DNA from: Epinephelus fuscoguttatus
Lineage: Eukaryota; Chordata; Actinopteri; Perciformes; Serranidae
NCBI RefSeq assembly: GCF_011397635.1
Contig: NC_064773.1
Coordinates: 30,885,449-30,949,448 of the forward strand
Length of the DNA stretch: 64,000 nt
Reading direction: 5' to 3'
This document shows positions 26,488-38,074 of this stretch, one piece after another. Both the position numbers and the translations under genes were made by a program. How positions within the stretch are numbered: the stretch's first letter is position 1; each line of letters begins with the position of its first letter. The notes beneath the pieces are model-generated. The model had not been told where the DNA came from, did not search any database, and saw nothing but the letters and a program-made list of their open reading frames with translations.

Positions 26488-26928
26488 TATTTCAAATGCT
26501 ATTGATCCCTTCGCCATTGAGTGCATCTGACATGAAAATGGAGGATGGAAGACTCCCTCAGAGCACCATCGACTCTGTCTACGTGACTTTCTTACTCTGT
26601 GGAACAAACAGACAAAACCACTGACCCTCCACAAGGATGAGAAGTGGACCGACAGCCTGTCATGTTGCCATATTTCTGTGCCTGTGCTTTAACTTTATTT
26701 GGACAAAAGCTTAAGTCCAGCATTTTGTCTCTTTGCAGTTATTCTGTGACACTTTGTTCATTTTTTGTGGCTGTTGTAATATTTTCCCTTTATTACACGT
26801 TATTTCTGTTCACAGTTGGCTAATGAGTACTTCAGTATAAATTATTCTTTAAATGATCTGTGCTTTACTTAATCTATGGTGAGGCGCTATGAGGTCATAC
26901 TAGTATTTGTCACTAATGCTGCTGTTAA

Positions 26929-28035
26929 AGGGACAGTTCACCCCCAAATCAAAAATACATGTTTTTCCTCTTACCTGTAGTGCTGTTTATCAGTCTAGTG
27001 TGTTTTGGTGTGAGTTGCCGAGTGTTGGAGATAACTGGTGTAGAGATGTCTGCCTTCTCTCTAATATAATGGAACTAGATGGCACTCGGCTTGTGGTGCT
27101 CAAAGAGCCAAAAAATAAATAAATTCAAAAACAATGTCTCTTTCCAGAAATCATGACCTGGTTACTCAGGATAATCTGCAGACCTTGTTGTGAGCAGTTT
27201 CATGTAGGAACTATTTTCTTTCTAACAACCTACACCTGCCAACGGCATCACTGCATAGAAGAAAGCATGCATCTACTGCTAGCACACCTAGCACTGCTGA
27301 GGTAGTTAACTTTACAGCTCACCTGAGGAGAATGCTATTAATGTTTACATTTTGTGCTGTCATAAGCATGAGCCTCCAGTCCATGACTAGTAAAAGGGTT
27401 GGCAGGTGTTCGGTAGCGAGGAAATAGTTCCTACATGAAACTGCTCACAACCAGGTCGGTAGATTATTATGAGTAACCACATCATGATTTCTGGAAAGAA
27501 ACATTGCTGTTGAGTTTTTCCAACTGTATTGTAATTGTAAGCTGCATTCTGGGTCCTCAACACTAGGGGGTCCTCAGACTTACTGTAGGGGGGCTGCCAA
27601 ATTATTGTTTAAGTTTTAATTTAGTTTATTTTTTAATTAAAATATGCCTGAAAATACACATGAATGTGGGTCAAATATATTAGCTAGGATAAATTAGCCT
27701 ATTAATAAAAAACATTTAATTTACAGTACAGAGTATTAATGACAGGCTAACTGTAAACCATGAATCTTGTGCAATCATGTTAGATAGCAAACGCTAAGTC
27801 ACTGTGTGGCACCCTTCCATACAGCGAGGTGAACTACTAAGCTAATGGTTCTTGTGAGCCACAGTGGATTGTTTTGTAACTTTCTGAACAAAAGACTCAA
27901 ACAGACATACCTCCACCTCAGAAACCAGCGAAAAACCCTTGTTGTTGAAGACCCCTGATCTAGATAATTAAAAAGGAATACAGGAAGGAGGAAAAATATG
28001 AAGGCCTAGTTTGGATTTTGGGGTGAACTGTCCCT
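26929..28035. mobile_element. TTAA-flanked foldback DNA element, copy 1
   Basis: The ends AGGGACAGTTCACCCC and GGGGTGAACTGTCCCT are perfect inverted repeats, flanked by TTAA at 26925-26928 and 28036-28039. The inverted homology continues inward, including a segment with TCATGTAGGAACTATTT near 27200 that is reverse-complemented near 27430. The element therefore behaves as a long palindrome. There is no transposase frame. TTAA targets are used by piggyBac and Kolobok elements; I cannot decide between them. Confidence 0.8.
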
Positions 28036-28039
28036 TTAA

Positions 28040-29324
28040 CAACTGGTCAAATCAGAAAGTGACAACACCTAATTCACAATGACACATGGACGGGGAAGTT
28101 TGTTCAGGTGGTTCTAGAAGTGTGGTAATTTATTGACCACTCATAAAGCCACCTCGAACAGTGTTGTAGTTGGTGAGCTAACAGCTAACACACTAGCCAG
28201 CCGGAAACATGCTAGCGCTAGTCGGTCACAAAAGCTCTCCAAGCTAGCTGGTTTGCTGTTAGTAGCAAGCTAGGTAGCTTAGTTGTGAAATACTCAAGGT
28301 TCAGTTTATTCAATACATGTTTGTACCATCCTGTCTCTCAACCTTTCTGGTGCAACAAGAAGTTTCATAGCTTTTTCATAGCTTACTGAAATGAACCGGT
28401 GTCTGCCTGTGAGGTAGAAAACTAGATATACTGTGGAAAATGGTTGGCGATATAAAGTGTACACCTTTTGTTATTAAAGGGTATTATTGCTTTATTTCAA
28501 CGTGGGTCCTATTAAAGCCAAAACTATGAAAAAAAGAGCCAAATTGTAAAAAACAAAACAATATATGGACTAAAACATGTTAAATACTGGTATGGCCATG
28601 ATTTCTCACTTAAAGAATGTATTATTTACTCAGAAATATTACTTCAGTGGTTTAGAGCAGTCTGTCCAGTTTTTGTGTAAAAGTCTTTTTAAACCTGAGA
28701 ACTTTCACTCTGAAGCAGCTGCAGCCTCACGTTCTTGTGGACTTACAGACCCTTTATATCTAAATGAGCATTAGTTTTATAAGATCATACCACTTAGAGA
28801 GTCCCTCTGTGTCCTTAAACTCTGTTGAGCTTTAATGTTCAAAGTCTCCTTTTTTTCTTTGAGAGAGAGTTCTTCAGAAGTTCATCAATCGGCCACCACA
28901 ACCCAGGAACTGAAAAAATGAACTCTTCAGCTGTGGGTTTTTTCTGTTTAGGGTATCCAGAAAATTGAAGTGACCTGTGAAATGACAATGTTTTGCTGTA
29001 TGGCACTTTTGTAAATAAACTATGGAAGTTAGCTTTGTATCTGCCATCCATATTGTTTCTGTTAATTTCTTCCTGTCTTGCCATTGACCCTTTACATTCA
29101 CTGTAAATCAGATTTCTCAACATTCACATACCAAATATAGATATACACAGTATATATTTGCATATTGTCTGAGCAGTTTTAGAGTAACCGTTCAAAACTA
29201 AACTGAAAAAGTAAAGAACAGATGTAGGTGATGTGAGCCAATCAGTCAGTCAACCCATCCAGCACTTTGGTGCCAGATATAGATGACAAAAAAAAAACCT
29301 GAATAAGTAATAAGTAAGTATAAA
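28040..29324. other. Intergenic sequence without recognised gene
   Basis: Between the TTAA element and the Tc1 remnant. Short frames here have no coding character. A GCTAGC-rich stretch at 28180-28290 is the only compositional oddity. Confidence 0.4.
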
Positions 29325-30856
29325 TACACTGCTCAGGAAATTATGAATGTATTATTCCAAGTTGGAAATTTTTTACTGATGTACATTGTATAAGTTATTG
29401 AGAACAAATTTACGTGACAATGGTAAACAGAAACCACAATCATCAACCCACTGAGGGCTGGATTCAAAATCACACCGAAAATCAAAGTAAAATATTGAAA
29501 TCACAGGCCGATCCAACTTGTATCAATTTTATCACGGCAACTTATAATATGACTCAGTAGTGTGCATGAGCCCCGCATGCCTGTATGTACTCCTAACAAT
29601 GTCTGGGTATGCTCCTGATGAGTTGGCAGATGGTGTCCTGGGGGATCTCCTCCCAGACCTGGATGAGGGCATCAGTGAGCTCCTAGACAGTTTGTGGTTG
29701 TACTTGGCGGCGTCGGATGCACCAATACGTCCCATATGTTCTCAATTGGATTTTGGTTGGGGGAATGAGAGGGCCAGTCAATGGCATCAATGTCTTTGTT
29801 ATCCAGGAACTACCTACACACTGTAGCCACATGAGGCCAGGCATTGTCCTGCACCAGGAAGAGCCCAGGGCCCACTGCACCAGCATAAGGTCTGACAATC
29901 GCCATGCCAATTTCATCCCAGTACTTAACAGCAGTCAGAGTATTGTTGGCTATGACATGGAGGTCTGTGTGACCCTCCAAGGATATGCCTCCCCAGACCA
30001 TCACTAACCCACTGCCAAATCAGTCATGCTAGATGATGTTACAGGCAGCATAATGCTCACCATCGCATCTCCAGAGTCTTTCACTCCTGTCACATGTGCT
30101 CAGTGTGAATCTGCGCTCATCTTGAAGAGAACGGTGCGCCAAAGGCGAACCTACCAATTCTGGTGTTCTCTGGTGAATACCAATCGAGCTGCACAGTGCT
30201 GGGCGGTGAGCACAGGTCACACTAGAGGACATCGGGCCCACATGCCACCCTCATAGAGTCTGTTTCTGACAGTTTGGTCAGAAACATGTGCACCAGTAGC
30301 CTGCTGGAGGTCATTTTGTAGGGCTCTGGCAGTGGTCCTCCTGTTCCTCTTCACACAAAGGAGCAGATAGCGGTCCTGCTGCTGGGTCGATGCCCCTCTA
30401 TGGCCCTGTCCAGCTCTCCCCGTGTAGCAGCCGTTCTCCTGGTATCTCCTCCATGCTCTTGTACTGGGAGACACAGCAAACCTTCTTGTGACTGCATGTA
30501 TGTATATGCCATCATGGAGGAGCTGGACTACCTGTGCAACCTGTTTGGGTTGCAGGTACCGCCTCATGCTACAAGGACACTAGAACACAAAACTAGAGAA
30601 AAATCAGTCCGGAAAGATAAGGAGAGAGCAACTGTCTGTGGCCACGGCATACAAAACCATTCCCTTTTGATGACTGTCTTGTTTTTGCCTCTCCATTGCA
30701 CCTGTTTTCACGTTCATTTGCACCAAAGCAGGTGAAACTGATTCACTATCACCTGTGCTTCCTAAATTGACAGAGTGATATCCCTGAAGTTGAACTGACT
30801 CGGCGTTATACAGTGCTGTCACAATTTAGTGTTCCATTAATTTTTTAAGTAGTATA
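29325..30856 (-). pseudogene. Decayed Tc1-like transposon with transposase pseudogene
   Basis: Minus-strand frames 30567-30217, 30241-30029, 30004-29810 and 29735-29532 give successive parts of a Tc1/mariner transposase. They show an N-terminal helix-turn-helix ([19 protein letters not shown]), the [12 protein letters not shown] second DNA-binding region, VMVWGGI-like sequence (MMVWGGIS), QDNAWPHVA around a catalytic Asp, and a degraded C-terminus. Several frameshifts and stops inactivate it. The ends CACTGCTCAGGAAATTA (29327) and TAATTTTTTAAGTAGTG-like sequence (ending near 30854) are diverged inverted repeats flanked by TA, as expected for Tc1. Confidence 0.85.
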
Positions 30857-30916
30857 CATACTGAATTTGTGTGAAAATCATGTAAATCAACAACAAAAGA
30901 GAAAATGATAGAATGT

Positions 30917-31095
30917 CTTTTTTTTTTTTTTAAATATGTTTTTGCCTTTAATGGATAGGACAGCTTAGTGTGAAAGGGGGAGAGAGAGGGGGATGACATG
31001 CAGCAAAGGGCCACAGGCTGGACTCGAACCCGGGCCGCTGCGGCAACAGCCTTGTATATGGGGCACCTGCTCTACCACTAAGCCACCGACGCCCC
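30917..31095 (-). mobile_element. tRNA-derived SINE
   Basis: On the minus strand the element starts GGGGCGTCGGTGGCTTAGTG. It has a box A (TGGCTTAGTGGTAGAGC) and a box B (GGGTTCGAGTCC) at tRNA-like spacing. A body with a pyrimidine-rich CCCCCTCTCTCTCCCCC stretch follows, then an A-rich tail. The tRNA-like part lacks a foldable full cloverleaf, so it is a SINE head and not a tRNA gene. Confidence 0.8.
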
Positions 31096-31603
31096 AGAAT
31101 GTTTTTTTTTTTAAAAAATTCTGTTCATACCTCCAGTAGAGGAGAAGGAGAATCCACATCAAGGAGCACTGAAGGTGTTCTGGAGGCTTGAAGTGGAACA
31201 CTACATCACTAACACACTTCATATTTATTTTTCCATTCATTTGTCACTCATCCATATCTTGAAAGTACCAGCCAGTTGCTATTTGTATTTATATGTAGGC
31301 ACTCCACTGGACAAACTCTAAAATCTAGCCCAAAAACCCAAACTGGACATATTTTTTACTGGACAGAGAGCATATAAATTTTGAATTTTGCTATGACTCT
31401 CTCTGGAGAATCTTAGTTATTAATTCTGGTAATCCAATGGCCTTTTTAATATCAGCAACAGCTATGGTCGGAGGCATTTTGTTTGTGGGTTGTCTGTCAG
31501 TCCATCCATGCATTCCATTCTTGTGAATGTGGTATTTCAAGAGTGGCACAAACATCCACTTGGACTAAAGGATGAACCAATTAGTGTTTGGTGATCAAGG
31601 TCA

Positions 31604-31618
31604 AGGTCATTGTGACCT
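31604..31618. promoter_or_regulatory. Consensus ERE palindrome, unit 1
   Basis: AGGTCATTGTGACCT is a perfect inverted repeat of AGGTCA with 3-nt spacing, the classic estrogen-receptor binding site. The left half-site is preceded by TCA, giving an ERR-type extended half-site. It lies 1.55 kb upstream of the spx start codon. Confidence 0.55.
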
Positions 31619-31743
31619 TATGTCCATCCCGTTTTCATGAACATGATAACTCAATAAGGACTTAATGGATTTTCCTCAAATTTGGCTCAGAAGTCCACTT
31701 TGACCCCAGGATGAACTGATTAGATTTTGGTGGTCAAGGGTCA

Positions 31744-31758
31744 AGGTCACTGTGACCT
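31744..31758. promoter_or_regulatory. Consensus ERE palindrome, unit 2
   Basis: AGGTCACTGTGACCT is a perfect IR3 site. The palindrome extends three more bases on each side (TCA and TGA), so both halves are ERR-type TCAAGGTCA. It lies exactly one repeat unit (140 bp) from the first site. Confidence 0.6.
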
Positions 31759-31882
31759 TGACTCCATCCCCTTCTTGTGAGCATGATGTCTCAATAATGC
31801 CTTGAGGGGAATTTCCTCAAGTTTGCACAAACTTCCACTGGAACTCGAGGATGAACTGATTAGCTTTTGATGGCTGAGGTCA

Positions 31883-31897
31883 AGGTCAATGTAACCT
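31883..31897. promoter_or_regulatory. Near-consensus ERE palindrome, unit 3
   Basis: AGGTCAATGTAACCT has one mismatch in the right half-site. It lies 139 bp from the second site, in the corresponding position of the third repeat unit. Confidence 0.45.
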
Positions 31898-33085
31898 CAC
31901 AAAACATGTTTTGACCAAAAATCAAGAATTCAAAATTTAATAATTTGGTAATCCAATAGCCTTTTTTATGCCAGCTACATCCATGGACGCAGGCATTTTG
32001 TTTTGGGGTTTTCCGTCCATCCATCCATACATTCCATTCACAGGAACATGATATTTTAGGAACGCCTTCGGGGAACTTCCTCAAATTGGCACAAATGCCC
32101 ATGTGGACTTTGTAATGAATTGTTTGATGTTCAAAGGTCACTGACATTTGGTCAGATACTGAATTGGTGACATTAATCTTGGGTGTCCATCTTGAAACTG
32201 TGCTGATCGTATAGATGATTAGATGATCGTAAGATGTGTGTGAAGTATTCACATTTTAGAATTTGTAGCATCTCTGCAGTAACATCCATATTTGACACAT
32301 TGTTTACAGTCATGGCTACATATGAGTCTAGACAGACATTACTGTAAACTGTTACTGCAAGTTAACTTATTTGTATAGGTATACAATCATGAGGCGGTAA
32401 TTCTAGTTTGATAAAGAAATGTGGCTTGTGTATGACAGTATAATAAACTAATAAACACTATACATGTTGAGGTAATTCTTCAGTGGGGCAGCAGTGGTAG
32501 GCAAACTTGGACTCATGACCTCAGTATTTCTAAAAGTAGCAATCTTCCTGCCTCAGTGTCCGGGGAAGGGGTGGGGGTGCTGCCCTGACAGTTAATGGTA
32601 TTACTTAGACTGTCTGACATCACTGACAGGAAAATTCAGTGCTCCCAGTCTCACTCACTCATGGATAATTACATTCATAATTGGAAGTGTGGCCTTTTGA
32701 TTCATAAAATCCAGCTCTCATTCCTTCTCGTCATGCTCCAGTGAGCAAGGTGCAAACATATCAATACTCCCACGGAGGGGGACATATTACCTCTCATATC
32801 AACTGTGACAACATCCCCCAGAGCCCATCCACATTTAACAACAATGACCTGCAGCACCAACATGTGTAATTTTGAAAAACTACATCGAGGGAGCTGAATG
32901 TGCTTATGGCAGCAGGTTTAATTCAGAAGTATTTACAGGCCAGCTCTCAATGGAAGGAGCTGAATCGATCGATGGATCCGTTCATTCACTCCCCTCACCG
33001 CCCCCGATTCAACAAATTGGCGTGACCTATCGCTGCTGGTGTGGTGAAGGAGCGCAGAGCACGGAGGCTTCCCCGTCCTGGAGGA

Positions 33086-33093
33086 TATAAATA
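33086..33093 (+). promoter_or_regulatory. spx TATA box
   Basis: TATAAATA, 84 bp upstream of the spx ATG. Transcription would start near 33115, giving a short 5' UTR. This fits a tissue-restricted peptide gene. Confidence 0.8.
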
Positions 33094-33169
33094 CAGGGAG
33101 AGGGAACACCGCCAGCAAGCATCCTCAACTCTCTCATCCTCTCTGCTGGACACCAGGAGCTCCGACAAC

Positions 33170-36100
33170 ATGAAAGTAAGTACAGTGTAGAGATGTGGAG
33201 AATATAGTGAGATGCGTTTTTCTCCTACACTTTATTGGAGAAAATAAGCTTAATAATATTTTAATTAAAATGCTTTCTAAAAAAATCGACAATTCTTTGA
33301 AACGAAAGAAAGCTTTTCTGGCATTTTACGCACCATTAGACTGCTGCTGATAAAATAAATAATAAAACATGGTTCGTATCTGCATATTTATCAATTATAC
33401 TATCTCGCACTCAATTTTCAAAGTTACTAAATGAATTCAACGTTTGGTTAATCTTCTTCTAATGCGCGTACCCCGTGCGTAAATTACGCTCCAAAAACGC
33501 ACATGCCCGATTAAATCTCTCTCTGAGAAGGACGCTGCTGTGTTACAAGTTCCTTCCCATTTGCCTTTATCTCCAACAGGGTTTGAAGGCCGTCACATCA
33601 ACTTATGTGCTCAGCTTGTTACTGCTAGCATCATTTATCTCGCAGTCGTGGAGCGCACCGAAGGTAAAACTTCTTTTTAAAAATTTTCTTTTTATTAAAC
33701 TCTCCACAGTGATGTTTTCACTTAATAACTGGAGGAAGAGAGCTCTAAATATGAAATGCGATTGCAAGATTACAGAAGGGCAGGGCTATAAGCATTACAT
33801 ATATGCAGCTTTAAGATTTGTTTCTTTATTAAAGGGCTCTTTCCAACGGAGAAACTGGACGCCGCAGGCTATGCTGTACCTCAAGGGCACTCGTATGTAT
33901 CTACCTAATGATCCCATGTCTGTATGCAGACTCAAAGTGTTCATTTTTTAGAAAAAAAACAAAAAAAAAAACATTTAAATATGATTAAAGACAGACGCAC
34001 TATGTAATGCAGTTTTTCCGCAGTCAGTTTTAATTCATAATGTGTCCTTGGGAACCCTTCATCCAGTCAAGACAAGCAATTCAAAGTTTGTGACTTTGAG
34101 AATTTTTTTTTTTTTTAAAAACGATCATTGTGAAATAAGAGCTGCTGTTAATTGATAAAACCACTCTTTTATTATGAAAAGAATGAACTGATTTTGAAAC
34201 ACCTTTTGGATTTCTTACAGTGTCATGTGTCAGCCCAGTTGCCAGAATAAGTCTTGGCATTGTACATTTCTGCAAACAACAGATTTGTTACATTTGCATG
34301 TTATTATGTAGTTTTGAAGTGTTATGTTTCAACAGTGCTGTGGGTAATGTGTGGTTAGGTTTTGGCACAAAAACAACTTGGTTATGGTTAGGAAAAGATC
34401 ATGTTTTGGCCTAAAATACCTGATATTGGTGGCACAACCCCTGTTGGAAAAGCAGCAATGTATTGTAAAACCAACAACTGCTTTTTGTGCCGAAAAAGCC
34501 TACTGGAAAAACAGTGATGGATCACTTTTTTGCTGCTGGAAACACAGTGGCAGGATGCCACCAAACTCCCATGCTTGGTGCCTTAAAAGCAACTGGAAAC
34601 AGCAATGATTCACTAAAATACAACAGTTATGTAGTTTGTTGGTCTTGAAACATTTTCCTCTGGCCTCTGGGCTGCATGTTTATTTGACATAATCTATATG
34701 CTTATTGATATTATTATTTACTTCATTATATCTAATGTACTTATTTAAGAGCACTCTAGAAGAAAGATGAATCCTTGTGTATCTGTTTCTAGGCATTACC
34801 TTCCAAAAAGTGAGTATTAGATGCATCTTTTTATTTTATTTTTTCCCCCAGAGGGACGAAGGTTCATCTCAGAGGACCGAAAAGAAGGAGATGTCTATGA
34901 CACATTACACTTAGGTACATGAACATTACTAAACAAAAATTCTTTGTGTAGTTTAGAACACACTTTGTTAACCGTCTTTATTTTATTGGAGAAATTTCCC
35001 CAAAAGCTTCCTAAAACAGTCTTGAAGCTGGAATCACCTTTGGCACATAAAGCAGACAGATAATCTGTATCTGGTGTTTGTTCCCTGTCAGAGACCCGCA
35101 GTCAGAACACAGAGAAGCTCAGCGTGGACCAGGCAGCCACCGTCCTGCTTAACTTCCTGCAACAGGCCAGAGAGGGAGGTGAGAGCAGCATCTGCACCAG
35201 CTGCCACACAGCAACTACATCTACACATGCAGGTTGACACAGTTGGTAACTTTGATTTTAAAAAAAGAGCTGTTTGTCATATTAGGTGAAACTGTCGTTA
35301 TATCCTGAGAGTAGTTCATGAGACAGATAATCTGAAAAAAATCAGGTTCCTTTGCCTCCACATACTGCTCCTGATGGCACCTGTAAGAATCCACAACATG
35401 TGAAAGGTTGACGGGCTGTATTTGGTTTTGAGTGGATTTCTAACCAATATGGCAGCCAGGTCACAAACTGTCTTGTTTTACAGCTAAACAGTACACTAAA
35501 ATATGTTTCTGAAAACTTTTTAGGCGAGAAATAGGCAATGCGGTAACAAAATATTGATCATATTTGATCAGCGCTGCCTAGTTTGACAATTTGACCGCAG
35601 TTCACTAGCAGTGATTGTCATGATTGAGAGCTGCGTGAGAGACTCCTCAGCTCTGACTTGTTGTTATTTTTTTTCACATATTATCCGTCTCATGTAGCAC
35701 TATCAGGATATAGTGACAGTTTCACCAAATATGACACTTTTTAAAACATAAAAGTTGCCAACCATAGCTTTAAGAGCTGAGGTTTGGTTTCAGTAGTAGT
35801 AGTTCAGTATGCGGGAGGACAATTAAGCCAATATATTTCTATCAAAAGCAAATAGCAGAGTATGACCAAAATGATTGCAATGATAATAGAAAACAAAGGC
35901 TGGAAAGGAAACCAATTTAATTCGTGTGAATTTCTGTATTATTAAGACTGGCTTTAACTTTTTGAAAAAAACACATTGTTAATTTTGATGTTTATATTTC
36001 ATAAATCAAACTATAGATTGATTTTTAACCCCCCAGAAAAGTATAAGAGGTGACAGTGCTTTCATCACTCCTCAGTAATTCAGCACTGGACAGCGTCCAG

Positions 36101-36773
36101 TATCAGAGGATATGGGCAGCCTGTATGTAGTCTGTGAGGTGAGACCCAAAGCAAAAAAGTCAACAAATGTTTTCTGTTGCTTATAAAGCTTATTGCTTTG
36201 AGCACACAGAAAAATTGGAGGTCACCCAATTGAGCGTATCACCGTTTTTATAAAATCAGAGTTCTGGATTATGACAGCTGGACAGACAAAGGACAATGTT
36301 TACAGAGATTTTAGTGAGTTAATCAAACAAACTGGAAATGTAAAACAGTAGGATTTCAAGTTCATCATTTTTGTGACGTTTTCTTTTTTTAAACACAAGA
36401 GTATCTTACTGTCCTTTCTCTGAACAACTACTTAGAAATCCAATGTAAGGGTCTTTCCAATACTTTCAAGGTCATTTATTTATGAAATTCAAGGAAACTG
36501 GGGTAAAAAAAGAAAACTGCATGTTATGGTCATGAAATTTCTTTCTTTTTTTTTTGTTTTTGTTTTTAAAAAAAAGGGACAAATGAGTACTGAAAAACTT
36601 TTGAGGGCATTCAAGGCATCCAGATGAGTGATTGTGTGATTTGCTCTTTCTTTGACTCAAACCTTATATTTGAATTCTATAAGTTAATGGTCATTTTCTC
36701 TTATTTAGCAGATGAAAACCCAGATGAAGTGTATTTCCAGGAGCTGCCAGTGTGGAAGAGAGAATACTTCTGA
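33170..36773 (+). CDS. spx: Spexin (neuropeptide Q) precursor, 6 coding exons
   Basis: A secreted neuropeptide precursor. Mature spexin acts on galanin receptors 2/3 and affects feeding and reproduction. Coding exons are 33170-33175, 33580-33663, 33835-33892, 34852-34914, 35092-35178 and 36709-36773, giving 120 aa. A signal peptide with a Leu-rich core (YVLSLLLLASF) occupies about residues 1-27. The mature peptide NWTPQAMLYLKGTQ (residues 37-50) is set between R35-R36 and G51-R52-R53. It should be excised by convertases and C-terminally amidated using G51. The intron after exon 3 splits the mature peptide at Thr49/Gln50. The last exon has a tandem TAGCAG acceptor (one Ala more or less). A TATA box lies 84 bp upstream and AATAAA at 36909. 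Confidence 0.98.
35239..35770. mobile_element. TIR element with ~110-bp inverted ends in spx intron 5
   Basis: The left arm (AGTTGGTAACTTT ... GTCATATTAGGTGAAACTGTC) is matched in reverse complement by the right arm (GACAGTTTCACCAAATATGAC ... AAAGTTGCCAACC). Inverted homology extends inward to the CATGAGAC words near 35317 and 35690. There is no coding capacity. The exact target duplication is not clear. Confidence 0.7.
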
Positions 36774-36908
36774 CCGTCTTTCATACATTTTTAAAGCTGC
36801 CAGACAACACTGTCTTTGTTTTCAGTCGAAGGTGTTCAGCTCTGTGAGAAGAAAAACAACTGTTTTGTAAATACGAATTCTCTGACTATGTTTGAAATGT
36901 AATGTTTT

Positions 36909-36914
36909 AATAAA
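36909..36914 (+). terminator. spx polyadenylation signal
   Basis: AATAAA, 136 nt downstream of the spx TGA. Confidence 0.8.
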
Positions 36915-37294
36915 AAGAGTTTGAATTCATAGCACTACTGGTTTAAGATTGACTGAGTTTTGTAAAGTTCCTTGACAAAATATTGAGGGTTCTACTATTG
37001 TGATTACAAAGTAGAACACATACAGCATTTATGATGGCATATCAATTACAATGCATACAAATTAATCAAAATTCTGTAATATAGCCATGTAAATGACAAA
37101 CGGAACCAAAAAGAGTTGGTGGGGTTTTTTTTGTTTTGTTTGTTTGTTTTAGATGATTTTTTTTTTTTTTTAGTGTACATACACTATTTTTTGGTGGGGA
37201 ATTATCCTGAGAATGACTCTCTCTTTTTTTTTTTTAAATAACAGGATAGAACATAAGGGAAAGAGACGTTACATGTACAATTACATCTGTCCAT

Positions 37295-38050
37295 AAATAT
37301 GATACACTGTATGGCCAAAAGTACATGCACGCCAAGAAGAGGGAGTAGATCACACATGCGCAGGTATCAAGCAAGCATCAAATCCTAACCTTCAAGTCAC
37401 AATTAAGTCCCAAGTCGAGTCAAGTGCCTGCTTTAAGTCAAGCAAGACAAGTAAAGTCATTGCTCAGGTCAAGCAAGTCTCAAGTCAGTTATGATCAGCC
37501 AATAAGCTAATAAGTTAACAAAAAAAGACACATTCACCTAACTTTCTTTTTTGATTTTGTAGAGATGCATGACATTGGATGTTGTTGTGGTCATGTCACT
37601 TCTCTTCTTACAACCATCATCAACAGCATAATCCTGGATCCAAATTTTACTATTTTTAGACCAGCCCCCTTCATGATAGCTGCCCCGTGTGTAAAGCTAG
37701 GCTGGTCTACTGCATCTGAGTAGGTTGCCAAGTTGCACTAGAAATCAGCCAATTGTGTTTCAAAAACAATGGATAACTTTGCAATATCCAGAATAATGCA
37801 AATCTTTAATTTTAAAAATCCAAGTCCTTTTGAGTCATCTGTTTCAATACTAATTCAAGTCTCAAGTCATTAATACCAAGTAAAAGTCAAGTCTAGTCTT
37901 TTAATAATGTAAGTCAAGCAAGTCTTAAGTCCTCAGATCTGCAACTTGAGTCTGACTCAAGTCATATCTCTCGAGCCCCCGACCTCTACATGCTCCTGTC
38001 CACATACATAGCAGACCTTATCGCCCGACATCAGTGTTGGACCTAATTGG
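37295..38050. repeat. Nested transposon remnants (Tc1-like end plus AAGTCAAG-rich element)
   Basis: ACACTGTATGGCCAAAAGTA at 37305 resembles a Tc1/mariner terminal repeat. It is followed by a block rich in CAAGTCAAG/CTCAAGTC words (37390-37970) typical of a dispersed fish element. Short sequence resembling the interior of the Tc1-type element resumes after about 37980. No frame is intact. Confidence 0.45.
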
Positions 38051-38074
38051 TTGATGAGCTATCAGCAGTGAGGT

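Larger units (their letters stand above)
31423..32190. repeat. Tandem ~140-bp repeat carrying nuclear-receptor palindromes
   Basis: Three successive units of about 140 bp (roughly 31480-31620, 31621-31760, 31761-31900) share CCATTC..GTGA, CTCAA..A, GATGAACTGATTAG and GGTCAAGGTCA blocks. A degenerate fourth lies at 32010-32150. A leader block (GGTAATCCAATGGCCTTTTT..GGCATTTTGTTT) occurs at 31427 and again near 31945. I recognise the sequence type as a repeat that is common in fish genomes. It ends about 0.9 kb before the spx TATA box. Confidence 0.75.

Noticed and set aside
31024-31095. A possible tRNA gene
   Set aside because: Box A and box B are present, but the sequence continues into a SINE body and A-rich tail and does not fold as a full tRNA.
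33475-33951. A 158-codon plus-strand frame
   Set aside because: It reads through spx exons 2 and 3 together with the introns. The correct products come from the spliced exons in the established spexin frame.
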